Of a stretch of 64,000 nt of DNA, positions 61,472-64,000 are shown in pieces. The position numbers and the translations under genes are program-made. Location: positions 310,001-374,000 of the forward strand of contig NZ_LFND01000005.1 in assembly GCF_001045465.1 (NCBI RefSeq), given 5' to 3'. Origin of the DNA: Chryseobacterium angstadtii. GTDB taxonomy: Bacteria; Bacteroidota; Bacteroidia; Flavobacteriales; Weeksellaceae. The notes below the pieces were generated by a model. It saw nothing but the letters and a program-made list of their open reading frames with translations, did not search any database and was not told where the DNA came from. Position 1 is the first letter of the stretch. Each line of letters starts with the position of its first letter.

Positions 61472-62275
61472 TCAAACCACTTTTGCTTTCCGCACAATCT
61501 TTGCCAGCAGAGCCGGAAAGAATCTTTTGAGATAAACACCCATAGTTTCGCGGCCGCCTATCGAAGCCTGATTTTTCTTTTTTTCTATGGCCGATAGCAT
61601 TTTTTTTGCAAAAACGTCAGCCGGCATTCCATTTATTGTGGCATCATCCATTGTGCCCTGAGAAGTGCCGTTCCCGGTTACTGCATTGATTGAAATATTG
61701 GTTTGTATAAATCCGGGACAGATGAGTGTCACCACAATTTTTTTGGTAAATAATTCTGCCCGAAGCGAGTCGAAAAAGCCGTGAAGTGCATGTTTGGCCG
61801 CTGCATAACTGCTTCGCATCGGGGCTCCGAAAATGCCCATAAGACTGGTTACCGCAACAACGTGGCCGCCGCCATTCCGGATCATATAGGGGAGAACAGC
61901 CTTAGTAAGGGCTACAGTTCCTAAAAAATCAATATCCATTAAACGCTTATCGACTTCTATATCTGTATCTGTTGCCAGAGAACGCTGTGACAAACCTGCA
62001 TTGTTGATCAGAATATCTATTTTTCCAAACTTTTCGATGGCTTCTGCCGCCATATCCGGCATTTTCTTATAATCTTCCAGGTCTAGGGGAAGTATAACAA
62101 AACGGCCTGCCTCCAGCCCTGCTTTTTCAGCAACCGCATACAGCTGATCTTTATTTCTTGATGAAAGAATAATTTTAGCATTACTTTTTACAGCCAGCTC
62201 ATTCACCAGAGCTTCTCCAATTCCTGATGAAGCTCCGGTAATCCAGATCACTTTATCATTAAAATAACGGTTCAT
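61472..62275 (-). CDS. SDR family oxidoreductase
   Basis: 267 residues from ATG 62275 (MNRYFNDKVIWITGASSGIG); the longer frame to 62332 overlaps the upstream gene and starts at a TTG. Cofactor motif TGASSGIGEAL, NNAGLSQRS, catalytic Ser and YxxxK in AVTSLMGIFG and SSYAAAKHAL, and the C-terminal substrate lid follow the DHRS7-like pattern of Bacteroidetes SDRs. It is 43 bases after an FAD-binding dehydrogenase gene on the same strand, so the two may act on the same hydrophobic keto/hydroxy compound. Confidence 0.87.
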   Translation of the reverse strand: MNRYFNDKVIWITGASSGIGEALVNELAVKSNAKIILSSRNKDQLYAVAEKAGLEAGRFVILPLDLEDYKKMPDMAAEAIEKFGKIDILINNAGLSQRSLATDTDIEVDKRLMDIDFLGTVALTKAVLPYMIRNGGGHVVAVTSLMGIFGAPMRSSYAAAKHALHGFFDSLRAELFTKKIVVTLICPGFIQTNISINAVTGNGTSQGTMDDATINGMPADVFAKKMLSAIEKKKNQASIGGRETMGVYLKRFFPALLAKIVRKAKVV

Positions 62276-62318
62276 TTTTAATCTGTCTACAATTTTGATT
62301 CTTGATAATTGCCCCTTT

Positions 62319-63977
62319 TTAAAGTCGGGCAATATATTGTCCTGCTTTCATTCCCGAAAAAATACATCCTCCCAGAAATGTTCCTTCCAGAGCGCGGTAG
62401 CCATGCATTCCGCCTCCGCCAAAGCCTGCCGCTTCTCCTGCGGCATAAAGTCCTTCAATAACGGTATCATCTTCTCTTAAAACCTGTCCGTTGAGATTGG
62501 TTTTGATGCCTCCCAGTGTTTTGCGGGTAAGAATATTGAGGCGTACTGCAATCAGAGGACCGTTTTGGGGATCCAATATTTTATGTGGAGTAGCTACACG
62601 GCCCAGTTTATCTCCTAAATAATTTCGGGTATTTCGGATATAATTGACCTGGGTGTCTTTGGAATATTTGTTATCAAGCTCTCTGTCTCTGGCCTCTATC
62701 TGTGTTTTAATCTTTTCATAATTCAGAAGATGATCACCGGAAAGCTGGTTCATTCTTTCCACCAGATCTTTCAGGTTGTCTGAAACAATAAAGTCTTTTC
62801 CGTGTTCCTTAAAAGCTTCTACAGGTCCCGGGGCTTTTTTTCCAAAGATCCTTTTCAGGAAAAGAGCGTAGTCTTTATTGGTGATATCCGGGTTTTGTTC
62901 CGATCCCGAGAGGGCAAATTCTTTTTTAATGATTTTCTGGGTCAGAATAAACCATGAATAAGAAAAGCCTGTATCCTGTATATATTTCAATGTTCCAAGC
63001 GTATCAAACCCGGGAAGGAAAGGAGCGGGGAGACGGTTTCCTGTAGCATCAAACCATAGAGAAGACGGTCCGGGCAATATCCGAATACCGTGTTTGGGCC
63101 ATATCGGGTTCCAGTTTTCTATACCTTCCGTATAATGCCACATCCGGTCCGGATTGATAATGTGTGCCCCGGAATTTTCTGCAATTCCTATCATTTTTCC
63201 ATCCACGTAAGCCGGAACACCGCAAACCATATTTTCAGGGGCTTTTCCCAGTCTTTCCGGCCAGTTTTTCCGGACCAATTCATGATTGGCTCCTATTCCT
63301 CCTGATGCAATGATGATATGAGGGGCATGGTATTCAAACTGAGAAATGATATTTCTGTTGGTTGCGGCACCTCTTTCCTGGTTGTCGTTTTCAAGAATAT
63401 CTCCTTTAAGACCTTTTATTTTTCCATGTTCTGAAATCAGTTCGGTGACTCTGTGTCTGAATTTCATTTGTAACAGCCCTTTTTCTTGGGCTTGATACGC
63501 TTTTTCCACAAAAGGCTTCACCACACCAGTCCCGGTTCCCCAGCTTACATGGAAGCGGGGTACGGAATTCCCGTGACCGGTTGCAGATCCGTCACCACGT
63601 TCTGCCCAGCCTACCATAAACATAAGCTTAATGCCCAGTTTGGAAATATAATTGTATTTTTCATGGGCTGCAAATTTCAGGTAGGCTTCTGCCCATTTTC
63701 GAGGCCAGTCATCTTCTGCACGGTCGAATCCTGCAGTACCTGTCCAGTCCTGAAGAGCCAGTTCATAAGAGTCTTTAATTCCCATTCTCCGCTGCTGGGG
63801 CGAATTGATGAGAAACAGGCCTCCGAATGACCAGAACGCCTGGCCACCTATGTTTTGCTCTGTTTCCTGATCAAGCAGGAGGACTTTCTTTCCCTTATTG
63901 GTTATTTCCATAGCAGCAGTAAGTCCTGCGAGCCCTGTACCGACAATAATGGCGTCAGGCCGGAATTTCTCTTCCAT
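62319..63977 (-). CDS. FAD-binding dehydrogenase, KsdD/fumarate-reductase-like
   Basis: 552 residues of the FAD_binding_2 family. FAD motif IIVGTGLAGLTAAMEITNKGK at the N-terminus, GGQAFWSFGGLFL after it, HIIIASGGIGANHELVRKNW in the middle and the C-terminal FAD contact LYAAGEAAGFGGGGMHGYRALEG. This is the form of 3-ketosteroid dehydrogenase-like FAD-binding dehydrogenases (for example mycobacterial Rv0785) rather than succinate dehydrogenase. The substrate is unknown. No signal peptide is seen. It is first in a two-gene operon with the SDR. Confidence 0.85.
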   Translation of the reverse strand: MEEKFRPDAIIVGTGLAGLTAAMEITNKGKKVLLLDQETEQNIGGQAFWSFGGLFLINSPQQRRMGIKDSYELALQDWTGTAGFDRAEDDWPRKWAEAYLKFAAHEKYNYISKLGIKLMFMVGWAERGDGSATGHGNSVPRFHVSWGTGTGVVKPFVEKAYQAQEKGLLQMKFRHRVTELISEHGKIKGLKGDILENDNQERGAATNRNIISQFEYHAPHIIIASGGIGANHELVRKNWPERLGKAPENMVCGVPAYVDGKMIGIAENSGAHIINPDRMWHYTEGIENWNPIWPKHGIRILPGPSSLWFDATGNRLPAPFLPGFDTLGTLKYIQDTGFSYSWFILTQKIIKKEFALSGSEQNPDITNKDYALFLKRIFGKKAPGPVEAFKEHGKDFIVSDNLKDLVERMNQLSGDHLLNYEKIKTQIEARDRELDNKYSKDTQVNYIRNTRNYLGDKLGRVATPHKILDPQNGPLIAVRLNILTRKTLGGIKTNLNGQVLREDDTVIEGLYAAGEAAGFGGGGMHGYRALEGTFLGGCIFSGMKAGQYIARL

Positions 63978-64000
63978 TGTATTGATTTGCTTTTGTTTGC

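Overview
The window looks like a chromosomal segment of a Weeksellaceae flavobacterium, most likely Chryseobacterium or a close relative. The evidence is the low GC content, a T9SS C-terminal sorting-domain protein, a CarboxypepD_reg-type TonB receptor, starts without clear Shine-Dalgarno sites, Bacteroidetes -7 boxes (TAnnTTTG), and gene content typical of that genus. The genus is an inference. No rRNA, tRNA, CRISPR array, phage or intact insertion sequence was found.

Layout. 1-2523: the end of a histidine operon (hisH partial, hisA, hisF, hisIE). 2715-16323: single genes and short operons: SDR plus GlcG-like protein with an AraC regulator, an NmrA/PRISE-like reductase, a Crp-type regulator, a PPC-domain protein, a 3-hydroxyisobutyrate-dehydrogenase-like enzyme, a type A chloramphenicol acetyltransferase, an MBL hydrolase, a Nudix regulator, an MFS exporter, and an HxlR regulator divergent from an esterase/MFS pair and a DsbA-like protein. 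16569-23807: a T9SS-sorted protein and two near-identical nucleosidase genes flanking Crp, YceI and nitronate monooxygenase genes, then AraC, S41 peptidase and GNAT genes.

24121-39130 is the main accessory system: a complete citrate/hydroxamate-type NIS siderophore locus. A divergent Fe(II)/2-oxoglutarate dioxygenase resembling lysine 4-hydroxylases faces an operon of PLP decarboxylase, NIS synthetase fused to an N-acyltransferase, amine N-hydroxylase, second NIS synthetase, MATE exporter, acyl carrier protein, AMP-ligase, TonB receptor and PepSY reductase. The set fits chryseochelin, a Chryseobacterium siderophore I recall as containing 3-hydroxycadaverine and fumarate. A Fur-like palindrome lies between the divergent units.

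39131-39853 is a non-coding tandem repeat. 39854-46687 holds a MocR regulator divergent from a biotin operon (unknown ferritin-like diiron protein, bioF, bioD, bioB, bioA) whose spacers are filled with related ACCCG-type repeats. No bioC or bioH is present; the diiron protein is the outstanding unknown.

46779-63977 holds an MBL gene broken by an amber codon, a DUF421 membrane protein with a C-terminal Cys cluster, an MFS/AraC divergent pair, an MVL-type mannan-binding lectin, a Crp regulator, a 620-residue protein of unknown function, a likely D-amino-acid salvage group (serine hydrolase, D-aminoacylase-like lipoprotein, D-amino acid oxidase), a ClC chloride channel with CBS domains, a small lipoprotein, and an SDR/FAD-dehydrogenase pair.
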